DNA from: Vulcanimicrobiota bacterium
Lineage (GTDB): Bacteria; Vulcanimicrobiota; Vulcanimicrobiia; Vulcanimicrobiales; Vulcanimicrobiaceae
Direction of reading: 5' to 3'
Assembly (NCBI GenBank): GCA_013043945.1
Contig: JABEUW010000200.1
Location: 1 to 8,411, forward strand
Length of the DNA stretch: 8,411 nucleotides
Each line of letters begins with the position of its first letter. The stretch's first letter is position 1. Under the pieces are notes generated by a model. It did not search any database and had not been told where the DNA came from. It was given only the letters and a program-made list of their open reading frames with translations. Shown one piece after another: positions 1 to 6,689 of this stretch. The position numbers and the translations under genes are program-made.

Positions 1-1134
1 AAAACCGTGACGGCGCGATACTGGCGCGGCGCACGCGAGTTCGGCGTCGTGATGCCCGCGCGCGGTATGGTGCTGGTGCGCTGGCCCGCCTACGAGAATC
101 CCGCCTCGCCGCTCCCCGCCTTCGATGCGCTCGACCGCGCAGGCTCGATGGCGGCAGCGCTGCGCGCGCTGCGACGCTATCCCGGCCCGACGCAAAATTT
201 TGTTATCGCCGATACGCACGGCAACGCCACCTATCAGCTCGCCGGTATCATTCCCGCCGATCCGCTCTGGGGGCGCCGCTTTCATTCCGCCGCGGCGCTT
301 GCAAAGCACTTCGGGCTCGTTCGCTTCTCCGAGTTGCCGCACGTTGCGCCCTCGCGCGACGCCGTCGTGTGGACGGCGAATAACAAAATGTACGGCGCCG
401 GCTACCCGTTGCGTTTGAGCGCGCAGTTCGCGCCGCCCTATCGCGCCTATCGCATCGCTACCTTGCTGCGCGCGCGCAAGCGCTACAGCATCGCCTATTT
501 CGGGCGGATGGAGATGGACGTCTACTCGCCGGCAGAGCGAGCGCTCGCGCGCATCGCCGCGCATCACGCTTGGCAACAGAACGTCGGCGCCGAGGCGCGC
601 TTGCTCGCCGCCCTGCGAACGTGGAACGGCGATATCGCACCGAACTCGCTCGGCGCGACCGCCGCCGTCACCCTCCGGCGCGCGCTCGTACAATTTACGC
701 AGCGCCCCTTTATGGATGACGCGATGAGCGAACGCGCGGGAGCGACGCCCGCACTCGGCGGCGCGCTCCAACTCGCCGCGCGCGAACGCCCGCAACTCGT
801 TCCGTGGAGCATCGCCGGCGCAGTCACCGTGCGCCACCCGCTCGCGGCGCTCGGCGCGCGCTTTCTCGACGGCTCGCGCTTCGCCGGCGACGGCGACGGG
901 TTCGTGATTCACGTGCAGCGTCAGGGCTTCTCGCAGAGTTTCCGTGCGGTCTGGGAGCCGGGGGCTTGGGATCGTGGCGGCATCACCATTCCGCAGGGGG
1001 AATCCGGGCAGCCCGGCAGCCGCTGGTACAGCGATGAAGCGGGCGCTTGGGTCGCCGGAAAGCTCCTCCCCATGCCGTGGAGCAGAGCGGCGGTACGCGC
1101 CGCAACGCGACATACCCTGACGCTCTCGCCGTAA
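1..1134 (+). CDS. Penicillin acylase family protein, C-terminal part (5' end outside window)
   Basis: The reading frame is open from base 1, so the GTG at 7 is only an internal codon and the gene starts upstream of the window. The product is the C-terminal portion of the beta chain of a penicillin/AHL acylase-type Ntn hydrolase, a family that cleaves amide bonds in N-acyl compounds after self-processing of a precursor, usually in the periplasm. Visible family landmarks, numbered from the codon at base 7, are QNFVIADTHGN (63-73), the TANN motif (123-126, whose Asn is an oxyanion-hole residue in this family), the APPYRAYRI stretch (142-150) followed by MDVYSP (170-175), and the C-terminal GGITIPQGESGQPGSRWYSD block (327-346). 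The catalytic N-terminal Ser, signal peptide and alpha chain would lie upstream and cannot be checked. The substrate cannot be deduced. The last codons overlap the -35 region of the flagellin promoter. Confidence 0.88.
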   Translation, partial: KTVTARYWRGAREFGVVMPARGMVLVRWPAYENPASPLPAFDALDRAGSMAAALRALRRYPGPTQNFVIADTHGNATYQLAGIIPADPLWGRRFHSAAALAKHFGLVRFSELPHVAPSRDAVVWTANNKMYGAGYPLRLSAQFAPPYRAYRIATLLRARKRYSIAYFGRMEMDVYSPAERALARIAAHHAWQQNVGAEARLLAALRTWNGDIAPNSLGATAAVTLRRALVQFTQRPFMDDAMSERAGATPALGGALQLAARERPQLVPWSIAGAVTVRHPLAALGARFLDGSRFAGDGDGFVIHVQRQGFSQSFRAVWEPGAWDRGGITIPQGESGQPGSRWYSDEAGAWVAGKLLPMPWSRAAVRAATRHTLTLSP

Positions 1135-1146
1135 ATGCGCTATAAT
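1117..1146 (+). promoter_or_regulatory. Putative sigma-70-type promoter of the flagellin gene
   Basis: The -10 hexamer TATAAT (1141-1146) is a perfect consensus match. CTGACG (1117-1122) lies 18 bp upstream and matches 4 of 6 positions of the -35 consensus. The -35 falls in the last codons of the acylase gene. The expected start of transcription is near 1153, giving a leader of about 105 nt. A sigma-28 (FliA) promoter, normally TAAA then GCCGATAA, is not evident, which is slightly unusual for a flagellin gene. Confidence 0.5.
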
Positions 1147-1152
1147 TAGGAA

Positions 1153-1257
1153 GACCTGAAGGAAGCGAGCCTCTCAACCGAAAAGCAAGCATGAGGGGGC
1201 CAGGATGGCCCTAGCGTTCTGGGCGCGTTTGGTCGATAGCGCCATCATGGAGGGAAT
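1153..1257 (+). promoter_or_regulatory. Flagellin mRNA leader with GGA-loop hairpin and SD-overlapping GGA (possible CsrA target)
   Basis: This is the predicted 5' untranslated region. GGGCCA (1197-1202) and TGGCCC (1206-1211) form a perfect 6-bp stem, extendable by a G-U pair (1196/1212), and the three-base loop is exactly GGA. The loop and flanks, CAGGATG, match the core of the CsrA/RsmA consensus (RGGAUG). A second GGA lies in the Shine-Dalgarno GGAGGG (1249-1254), three bases before ATG. Further AGGAAG motifs lie at about 1148 and 1160. One hairpin GGA upstream plus one in the SD is the arrangement known for the Bacillus subtilis hag leader, where CsrA represses flagellin translation and FliW antagonises it. 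The function here is inferred; neither csrA nor fliW is in the window. Confidence 0.45.
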
Positions 1258-3051
1258 ATGGCTACCGGTTTGAGCATTGCCAACAACCTTCTGGCAAACA
1301 GCGTTCAGTACAACCTCAACAACAATCAGAGCGCGCTGAAAAATATCGTGACCCAACTATCGTCGGGTCTTCGCATTAATTCTGCTGCGGACGATCCCTC
1401 CGGGCTCGCGATCGCAACGAATCTCCAGACCCAGGTCGACGGCTTTACGACCGCGGTTCAAAACGTCCAGAACGCGAACAACGCCGCGCAGGTCGCGCTC
1501 GGTGCGCTCACGACGACGACGGCTATTTTGCAGCGCATCCGAAGCCTCGCGGTTGAAGCCTCCTCAAGCCTCAACAGCAACCAAGATCGCCAGAACCTCC
1601 AGGCCGAAGTCGGTCAACTTCTGCTTGAAGTCAACAGCATTTCGCAGAGCGTTAATTTCAACGGGCAACCGCTGCTCGACGGCAGCCACGCTGGTTTCCA
1701 ACCCGAACAGATCGCGACGGCAACCATTACCGCAAATACGGCCCTTTCGGGCGGCGGCGGAGCGATTGCGGGAGCGGGATCGACGCCTGGTACGGCAGCG
1801 GTCGTAACCAACGGCAGCTTTACAAACCCGGCGATCCCTGCAAACAGCTCGGCCCTCGCGCCGCCGATTCCCGGATGGACGCTCTCGGGCGGTTTCGTTC
1901 TTATTAACGGGAACGACGGCGTCGACCCGACCGTACCCGCGGGATCGCAGGCGCTCGGAGGCTTCAGCTCGGGTGCGAGTGCTCAAACGACGATTACGGG
2001 GCTCATTGCCGGGGCGACCTATTCCGTGAGCTACGCGGCGGCGAGCGGCGCGCCCGGGTCGGCGCACGTCCAAGTCCTTGCCAACGGAACCGATATCACC
2101 TCCGCCGCCGGCCTCTTTCTCACAAACTCATATACGGCACTCACGACCAATACGTTTGTGGCGAATGCCGCCGGAACGGTGACGCTCGCGTTTAACAACA
2201 TTCAAACCGGCGGTAATAGTCAATTCACGAACGTCGGCCTCAATTTGGTCTCCGCGCCGGCCGGCTCGGGAACGTCGGGCACGACGATCGATCCGAACTT
2301 CCTCGTCGCGGGCGTTACGGCAGCAAACGCCAATTTCAACACCACCGTCGGCGCGGTGAGCACCTATGCGGCGGTCGCCGGGGGCACGTACGCCACGCTG
2401 GACGGCTCGATCGAACTGCAGGTTATCAACACCGGCGTTTCGATTGCAGTCCAGGAGACCTTCATCAATAGTGCCACCGGAGCCGTCTCCGTTGACTCGA
2501 CGCTCTTTGGATCGGGTTCGACAAATAACGATTTCGAGAATCTGAGCGTGACCACCGGGAACTTTGGCGCGCTCGATGTCGGGACCACCGCCTTTATCAA
2601 AATCGGACAGAACGTCGCCGCGTTAACGAACCCCAATAACCCGGCCTTTAACTTCCAATCCGGGGCGAACGAAGGCGATACGATCCAGATTGGGATTCAG
2701 GCGACCAACACGCAGACGCTACGCATCTCGAATATCAACCTCGCGATCTCGGCGGCGAATAATCCGTCGATCGCTTCCGAGGATGCGATCGGACAGATCG
2801 ACCAGGCGCTCAACACGATTCTCAACCAGCAAGCACTGCTCGGTGCGGTCGTCGTGCGTCTAAACGAGGATGCGAACAACGATAACGTCGCCGCCGTCAA
2901 CCTGCAGGCCTCCGAATCATCGATTCGCGATCTCAATGTCGGGCAGGCAACGACGCAGTTTACGAAGCTACAGGTGCTCGTCCAAGTCGGCACATCGGTA
3001 CTCGCGCAATCGAATACCAACGCTCAATCGGTGCTGGGACTCTTCCGCTAA
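1258..3051 (+). CDS. Flagellin with a DUF642-like central insertion
   Basis: Flagellin is the filament subunit, exported through the flagellar type III apparatus and polymerised through its N- and C-terminal helices. The start is fixed by a strong SD (GGAGGG) three bases upstream. The N-terminal D0/D1 region (about 1-145) has the hallmarks AADDPSGLAIA (43-53) and NFNGQPLLDG (133-142). The helix around R93, L97 and E117 aligns with the residues that TLR5 recognises in Salmonella FliC, a conserved protofilament contact. The C-terminal D1/D0 (about 465-597) begins with NFQSGANEGDTIQIGI and ends SVLGLFR. The variable centre (about 146-464) is rich in Ala, Gly, Thr and Asn and has no cysteine. Residues 184-331 look like a beta-sandwich of the DUF642/galactose-binding type. 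At 597 residues it is longer than a minimal flagellin of about 270. No other flagellar gene is adjacent, so it stands as a single-gene unit. The symbol fliC or hag would depend on lineage and is left out. Confidence 0.95.
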   Translation: MATGLSIANNLLANSVQYNLNNNQSALKNIVTQLSSGLRINSAADDPSGLAIATNLQTQVDGFTTAVQNVQNANNAAQVALGALTTTTAILQRIRSLAVEASSSLNSNQDRQNLQAEVGQLLLEVNSISQSVNFNGQPLLDGSHAGFQPEQIATATITANTALSGGGGAIAGAGSTPGTAAVVTNGSFTNPAIPANSSALAPPIPGWTLSGGFVLINGNDGVDPTVPAGSQALGGFSSGASAQTTITGLIAGATYSVSYAAASGAPGSAHVQVLANGTDITSAAGLFLTNSYTALTTNTFVANAAGTVTLAFNNIQTGGNSQFTNVGLNLVSAPAGSGTSGTTIDPNFLVAGVTAANANFNTTVGAVSTYAAVAGGTYATLDGSIELQVINTGVSIAVQETFINSATGAVSVDSTLFGSGSTNNDFENLSVTTGNFGALDVGTTAFIKIGQNVAALTNPNNPAFNFQSGANEGDTIQIGIQATNTQTLRISNINLAISAANNPSIASEDAIGQIDQALNTILNQQALLGAVVVRLNEDANNDNVAAVNLQASESSIRDLNVGQATTQFTKLQVLVQVGTSVLAQSNTNAQSVLGLFR

Positions 3052-3072
3052 GCTCGCTAACCACTCGGCGCA

Positions 3073-3846
3073 TTACGCGAACTCCTTGCGCTCTTCACGG
3101 TAATACGCCCGTACTGCTACCCACGTGAAGAGCGCGCAGTAGCCGAGCAACCAGAGCGCGGCGCGCTGCCACGGCTCGCTCGTTGCGCCAACCGCGCCCC
3201 AGGCGAGCTGCCCGAAATGATAGCTCGGCAGATATGGAGCGATCGATTGCACGAACGGCGGCAGTTGATCGAGCGGGACGAAGAGCCCGGAGGCAAACGC
3301 GAGCGGCAACGTGATGAGATTGAGAATCGCCACCGCCGCATTGAGCCCCGCAAGGTAGCCGACCGCAAAGCCGAGTGCGACGAACGGCAGACTCCCCAGC
3401 AGCAGCCTTGCGAGCAGTAGAACGAGAGCGGGCGCCGGAAGCGCGACGCCGCCGGCGACGCGCGCGAAGAGCACCAACAGCAGGACCGCGATCCCCCCGA
3501 ACGCCATCGAAGCGATGAACTTCCCGGCGAAGTAGGCGAGCGGGCGCAGCGGTGCGGCACGCATCAATCGCGTTGCCCCGTTGCCGCGCTCGGCGGCCAC
3601 GCTCGCGCCGAACGAAAACAACGAGATGCTCATCACCGCATAAGCACTAAACGAGGCTAAAAGGTAGAGCCCCACCGTCGCGTTCATATACGGCATCCGC
3701 GCCTGCGCTAAGCCGAAAAACGCATAAAACATGATCGGGAACACGACCGTGGCAATCGAGAACCACGGATTGCGCAGCAATCGAATGAATTCGATCTTCG
3801 TCTGCGCGCGCAACATCGGTGCGAATGGAGCGATCTCAAGCGACAT
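3073..3846 (-). CDS. ABC-2 type transporter permease
   Basis: Membrane subunit of an ABC exporter, partner of the ATPase encoded just upstream. From the chosen ATG at 3846 it has 257 residues and about six hydrophobic segments (roughly 29-46, 55-80, 105-128, 138-163, 168-188, 228-247). The typical ABC-2 cytoplasmic loop (AAERGNGATRLMRAAPLRP, 84-102) and the APYLPSYHFGQL motif (203-214) before the last segment are present. A longer frame reaching 3927 was rejected because its extra 27 residues would lie inside the ATPase gene and be highly basic. At 3846 there is a good SD (AGGGG, nine bases upstream) and a typical cytoplasmic N-terminus. It overlaps the end of the ATPase gene by 11 bp, which suggests translational coupling. 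The substrate is unknown; DrrB/NodJ-like exporters move drugs, lipids or polysaccharides. It is the last gene of the operon and converges on flagellin, 21 bp away. Confidence 0.9.
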   Translation of the reverse strand: MSLEIAPFAPMLRAQTKIEFIRLLRNPWFSIATVVFPIMFYAFFGLAQARMPYMNATVGLYLLASFSAYAVMSISLFSFGASVAAERGNGATRLMRAAPLRPLAYFAGKFIASMAFGGIAVLLLVLFARVAGGVALPAPALVLLLARLLLGSLPFVALGFAVGYLAGLNAAVAILNLITLPLAFASGLFVPLDQLPPFVQSIAPYLPSYHFGQLAWGAVGATSEPWQRAALWLLGYCALFTWVAVRAYYREERKEFA

Positions 3847-4726
3847 GGCGATGTTCCCCTGCAGTGAGTGCGACAAATGCTTCTTCGAGCGTCGCGCCGG
3901 TAACCGTGAGCTCTTCGATTTCAACATTGCGCGCGAAGAGTTCGCGCAGTAAGCTTTCGGGCGACTCGGTCAGGGCCTCATAGCGCTCGCCGTTTCGTAC
4001 GAAGCGTTCGTCGTCGAGAGCGACCCGCGAAGTAAACGAAACGCGCTTGCGGCCAACGGCTCCCTTTACCTCGCTCGGCGTTCCGTCGGCGATAATATGC
4101 CCGCGGTCGATCACCACGACGCGGTCGGCGATCGCATCGGCTTCATCGAGGTAGTGCGTGCTCATGAGGACGGTGCGCCCGCGCTTGGCAATCTCGGAGA
4201 TCGTCGCAAGCAGCGAACGGCGCGCTTCAACATCGCGCCCGACCGTCGGCTCGTCGAGCACCAAGAGTTCGGGGTTCCCGCAGAGCGCGAGCGCGAAATA
4301 GAGCCGCTGCACCTGCCCGCCCGAGAGCCGCGCGACCCGCATGCGGGCTTTCTCGGTTAAGCCCGCGAGCGAAAGCAATTCGTCGATCGGCAGCGGCGCG
4401 GGATAGTAGCTGCGAAAGAGCGCGATCGCTTCATCGACGCGCAGGTACTCCGGGAGCCCCGAGCTTTGCAGCATCGCACCGACGCGCGCCCGCACCGCTT
4501 GCTCGCGGGGATTGCCCCCGAGCACCGATATCGAGCCGGCACTCGCACTGCGCAGCCCCAGAAGTAACGATATTGCCGTCGTCTTTCCGGCGCCATTCGG
4601 CCCGAGTACGGCGACGCTCTGGCCGCGCGGAATGCGGAGATCGATCGCGTCGAGTGCGACGAGCGTGCCGTAGTTTTTGGAGACGCCGCGAAAAACGACG
4701 GCGTCCTCGTCCATGCGTGCACTCAT
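3836..4726 (-). CDS. ABC transporter ATP-binding protein (DrrA/CcmA-like)
   Basis: Nucleotide-binding subunit that powers the adjacent ABC-2 permease; 296 residues. All catalytic motifs are visible: Walker A GPNGAGKT (42-49), Q-loop Q87, signature LSGGQ (134-138), Walker B LLVLDEP with D158 and E159, and H-loop H191 in STHYLDEAD. After the core there is a C-terminal extension (about 225-296) with the ELTVTGATLEEAFVALT stretch typical of DrrA-type ATPases. The D-loop reads TVGRD where most relatives have TVGLD; a minor oddity. The start at 4726 overlaps the hydrolase stop as ATGA and has only a weak SD, so translation is probably coupled; M5 (4714) is the alternative. The frame stays open upstream to 5779, but that part is antisense-frame noise over the hydrolase gene and was excluded. 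Confidence 0.94.
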   Translation of the reverse strand: MSARMDEDAVVFRGVSKNYGTLVALDAIDLRIPRGQSVAVLGPNGAGKTTAISLLLGLRSASAGSISVLGGNPREQAVRARVGAMLQSSGLPEYLRVDEAIALFRSYYPAPLPIDELLSLAGLTEKARMRVARLSGGQVQRLYFALALCGNPELLVLDEPTVGRDVEARRSLLATISEIAKRGRTVLMSTHYLDEADAIADRVVVIDRGHIIADGTPSEVKGAVGRKRVSFTSRVALDDERFVRNGERYEALTESPESLLRELFARNVEIEELTVTGATLEEAFVALTAGEHRHVA

Positions 4727-5736
4727 CGCGTTGCCTGCGGAAGCGCGTGCGCGAGGAACGTCCAGATCGTCTTCCACGCCCGCGTCGACGCCGCAACATC
4801 GCCGGCGCGCGTCCCGCCAAGCTCCATCACGGTGCCTCCACCGATCCGATACGAGGTCATCGCCGACTGCGGCCCATGCATCGCCCAGAGAAACGTATGC
4901 CCCGCATGCGGATAGACGATGCTGCGATCGGCATAAGCATGGTGCTGCGCTTTGAGATAGCGCATCGCCATCGCGCATTGCCGCGGCGAATCCCACATCT
5001 CGTCGTCGGCAGCGGCCAGGCAGAGAACCGGGCCGTGAATACGCTGCAACGGAAAGAAGGATGCGCGAACTTGCGCCGGATCGGCGTCGAGCGAGAGATC
5101 GTAGAGGACTCGCAATTGTATCGGGCCGCCGTGCTCGAACTGCATCCCAATCGCCGAGCTTGCGCTCTGCGAAACGGGGACGCAGGGCAGTGCTTTCCCG
5201 CGATAGCTCCACGAACATCCCGCGGGAATATCGTTCGCACCGAGGCCCATAAACGCAACCGGTGATGGCACGTCGGCGACGACCGCTCTGATCTGCGGAT
5301 AGGTCGATGCCGCAAGGAGCGCAAATTCGCCGCCCTTCGAACCGCCGAGGATACCGATCTCCTTCGAGTTCACATCCATGCGTGCGGCGACCGCGCGTAA
5401 TGCTCGCCCGATCGTTTCCACCGGCACGTTCACGAGATGCTTCGGCAACCCGGGCAAACCGAAATACGCGACCGTAACCGCGACGTAGCCGTGCGCTGCA
5501 AAGAGCGGTGCGATGCTCGGCATCGTCGAGTTTCCGCCCTCGGAGCCGCCGAGCAGCAGCATCGCTGGGTGGCGCCCCGGCGTCGAGGGGGAGCAGATCG
5601 TGCCGATAAAGGGCGCGCGAACGTTGCTGCATCCGGCGGGAAGCCGCGTTGGAGCAGGGAGCGGCGCCGCAGATGCGATGCAGGCGGCTAGAATGTTCAG
5701 GCTGATAACCAGAATGAGGATAGCGATATGTTTCAT
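4723..5736 (-). CDS. Exported alpha/beta hydrolase, BAAT/acyl-CoA thioesterase C-terminal type (possible lipoprotein)
   Basis: 337 residues with a hydrophobic N-terminal signal (about 4-19). LAAC at 16-19 fits a lipobox, which would make it a lipoprotein with Cys19 as anchor; a signal peptidase I site after ASA (23) is the alternative. The fold is alpha/beta hydrolase: LLLGGSEGG (60-68) supplies the oxyanion-hole region, GGSKGG (131-136) the nucleophile elbow with Ser133, ADDEMWD (243-249) the acid (D244 or D245), and PHAGH (276-280) the base His280. The GILGGSKGGEFALL context resembles the C-terminal domain of bile-acid-CoA amino acid N-acyltransferases and acyl-CoA thioesterases, but their N-terminal domain is missing. 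Dienelactone hydrolase-like esterase is the other reading. Cys pairs 36/48 and 174/185 could form disulfides if exported. An SD AAGGA precedes the start. ATGA overlaps link it to the regulator upstream and the ATPase downstream. The substrate is unknown. Confidence 0.85.
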   Translation of the reverse strand: MKHIAILILVISLNILAACIASAAPLPAPTRLPAGCSNVRAPFIGTICSPSTPGRHPAMLLLGGSEGGNSTMPSIAPLFAAHGYVAVTVAYFGLPGLPKHLVNVPVETIGRALRAVAARMDVNSKEIGILGGSKGGEFALLAASTYPQIRAVVADVPSPVAFMGLGANDIPAGCSWSYRGKALPCVPVSQSASSAIGMQFEHGGPIQLRVLYDLSLDADPAQVRASFFPLQRIHGPVLCLAAADDEMWDSPRQCAMAMRYLKAQHHAYADRSIVYPHAGHTFLWAMHGPQSAMTSYRIGGGTVMELGGTRAGDVAASTRAWKTIWTFLAHALPQATR

Positions 5737-6017
5737 GGCTGCGGTTCCTTTTCGAGTAGCATTTGCAACGAACGGACATGGGCGATCATGCGCTCGCGGC
5801 CGAGCGGGGTGAGGCGATAGCGTGAATGAGGGCGCCGATCGACGAAACTTTTCTCTTCCTCGACGTACGCGTGCTCGACGAGCTTCCCGAGATGCGCGCT
5901 GAGATTGCCGTTGGTCGTGCCGACGGATTTTTGCAATTCGCTAAAACTCGCCCATTGCGAGGCCAGGAGCTCCGCGACGATCGCGAGCCGAATTTTCGAG
6001 AGCAAGAGATCGTCCAT
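5733..6017 (-). CDS. Winged helix-turn-helix transcriptional regulator (HTH_34 type)
   Basis: Small DNA-binding protein of 94 residues consisting of one winged-helix domain. The helix-turn-helix covers about 24-46, with the recognition helix around TTNGNLSAHLGKL, and the wing is EEEKSFVDRRPHSRYRLT (53-70). This matches the HTH_34/MarR-ArsR-like group whose members act as dimeric repressors or ligand-responsive switches. No separate ligand domain is present. The ATG at 6017 shares one base with the stop of the membrane-protein gene (TGATG); a TTG one codon earlier is the alternative start. It lacks a clear SD, so reinitiation is likely. Its stop overlaps the hydrolase ATG as ATGA. The regulator is encoded inside the operon it probably controls, and the 17-bp tandem repeat over the operon promoter is its likely binding site (inference). 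Confidence 0.9.
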   Translation of the reverse strand: MDDLLLSKIRLAIVAELLASQWASFSELQKSVGTTNGNLSAHLGKLVEHAYVEEEKSFVDRRPHSRYRLTPLGRERMIAHVRSLQMLLEKEPQP

Positions 6018-6601
6018 CAATCGCAGGCACGCGACGACGCGATGAGTTCGACGGCGCCGAACCCGGCGTAGCCGACGAACATCCCCGCGGAGAGCGCATA
6101 CCCGACGAAATCGGGTTTATAGTTCGCGACCGCGAGCGAAAGGAGCAAGATGATCCCGCCGACGAGCGCACGACGATTGCCATGCATCGCAATATAAAAG
6201 AGCACGATGCTCGCCGCGAAGCTCCAAATTGCCGCAAGCCCAATAACGCCGAAGATATTCGCTCCGAAAAGTTCGATAATAAAAACGAAGAACGTCACCA
6301 TCATCGCGACTTTCAAGACGGTGAGAAATTCGCGCTCCAGGAAGGTGAGGCGCTCTAACCGGGCGCTCTTCCCGCGCCAGATCGAGAAGGCCATCGCGGC
6401 GAGCGCCGCCCCCCATGCGATCCAGATCGCGTTCGCCGGCGCGAGATGCGTACCGATGAGTTGGTACATTAGCGACATCGTCGCCGAGGCGAGCCCCCAA
6501 ACGACGAAATACTCCGCCCCGACGTTGAGGCGGGTCGAGGTACGCTCGACGATGCGGTCGACCATCTCCAGGTGCTCGCGAGCCTCGGAACCTTCGATCA
6601 T
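6017..6601 (-). CDS. Conserved-type integral membrane protein, six predicted TM segments, function unknown
   Basis: 194 residues: a charged, partly amphipathic N-terminus (1-27; MIEGSEAREHLEMVDRIVER) followed by about six hydrophobic segments at roughly 28-48, 55-74, 95-112, 116-137, 145-160 and 163-187. There is a short basic loop (RGKSARLERL, 76-85) in the middle and a short tail. I recognise no named family with certainty. Small membrane proteins of this general build occur next to winged-helix regulators and may sense the envelope or sequester the regulator, but that is inference. The start at 6601 has an SD (GGAG, eight bases upstream) and is the first gene of the operon, about 40 nt after the predicted transcription start. 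Its stop overlaps the regulator's start. Confidence 0.82.
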   Translation of the reverse strand: MIEGSEAREHLEMVDRIVERTSTRLNVGAEYFVVWGLASATMSLMYQLIGTHLAPANAIWIAWGAALAAMAFSIWRGKSARLERLTFLEREFLTVLKVAMMVTFFVFIIELFGANIFGVIGLAAIWSFAASIVLFYIAMHGNRRALVGGIILLLSLAVANYKPDFVGYALSAGMFVGYAGFGAVELIASSRACD

Positions 6602-6617
6602 CCCAAATTCTCCGTTT

Positions 6618-6651
6618 TAGACTAGTTTATTTTATAGACTACTTTGTTATA
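6618..6651 (-). repeat. 17-bp tandem direct repeat over the operon promoter; candidate operator
   Basis: On the + strand the units are TAGACTAGTTTATTTTA (6618-6634) and TAGACTACTTTGTTATA (6635-6651), 14 of 17 identical, directly abutting. The first unit contains the palindromic core ACTAGT within an imperfect 12-bp palindrome (TAGACTAGTTTA). The array covers the predicted -10 box and transcription start of the minus-strand operon, and is much more AT-rich than its surroundings. Two in-phase sites over a promoter are what a dimeric repressor binding twice would use. Assignment to the operon's winged-helix protein is inferred. Confidence 0.5.
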
Positions 6652-6674
6652 CAGCAGTCCCTTCCCACCGTCAA
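6646..6674 (-). promoter_or_regulatory. Sigma-70-type promoter of the five-gene minus-strand operon
   Basis: Read on the minus strand: -35 TTGACG (6674-6669, 5 of 6 matches), a 17-bp spacer, and -10 TATAAC (6651-6646, 5 of 6 matches). Spacing is ideal. Transcription would begin near 6639, leaving a leader of about 38 nt with a proper SD. The -10 lies inside the 17-bp tandem repeat, so occupation of that repeat would block this promoter. Confidence 0.6.
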
Positions 6675-6689
6675 CCCCCGGCGGAGTCG

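Noticed and set aside
1120..1150. Sigma-28 promoter for flagellin
   Set aside because: The best match to GCCGATAA near the TATAAT is 5 of 8 and has no properly placed TAAA element; the sigma-70 reading is better.
1222..1243. GGCGC/GCGCC inverted repeat in the flagellin leader
   Set aside because: Only five base pairs with a 12-base loop; too weak to call in GC-rich DNA on its own.
1564..2073. 169-residue antisense open frame in the flagellin gene
   Set aside because: Arginine-rich shadow translation of a GC-rich gene with no SD or recognisable domain.
3052..3100. Terminator between flagellin and the convergent permease gene
   Set aside because: The gap is 21 bp and I see only a 5-bp imperfect hairpin and no T-tract on either strand.
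3847..3927. N-terminal extension of the permease by 27 residues
   Set aside because: It would overlap the ATPase gene by over 90 bp, is highly basic and not membrane-protein-like, while a good SD precedes the ATG at 3846.
4727..5779. Long open frame upstream of the ABC ATPase that would make a 647-residue protein
   Set aside because: The extra part is arginine-rich, lacks any domain, and lies in another frame over the well-supported hydrolase gene; the ATGA junction and ABC domain boundary fix the start at 4726.
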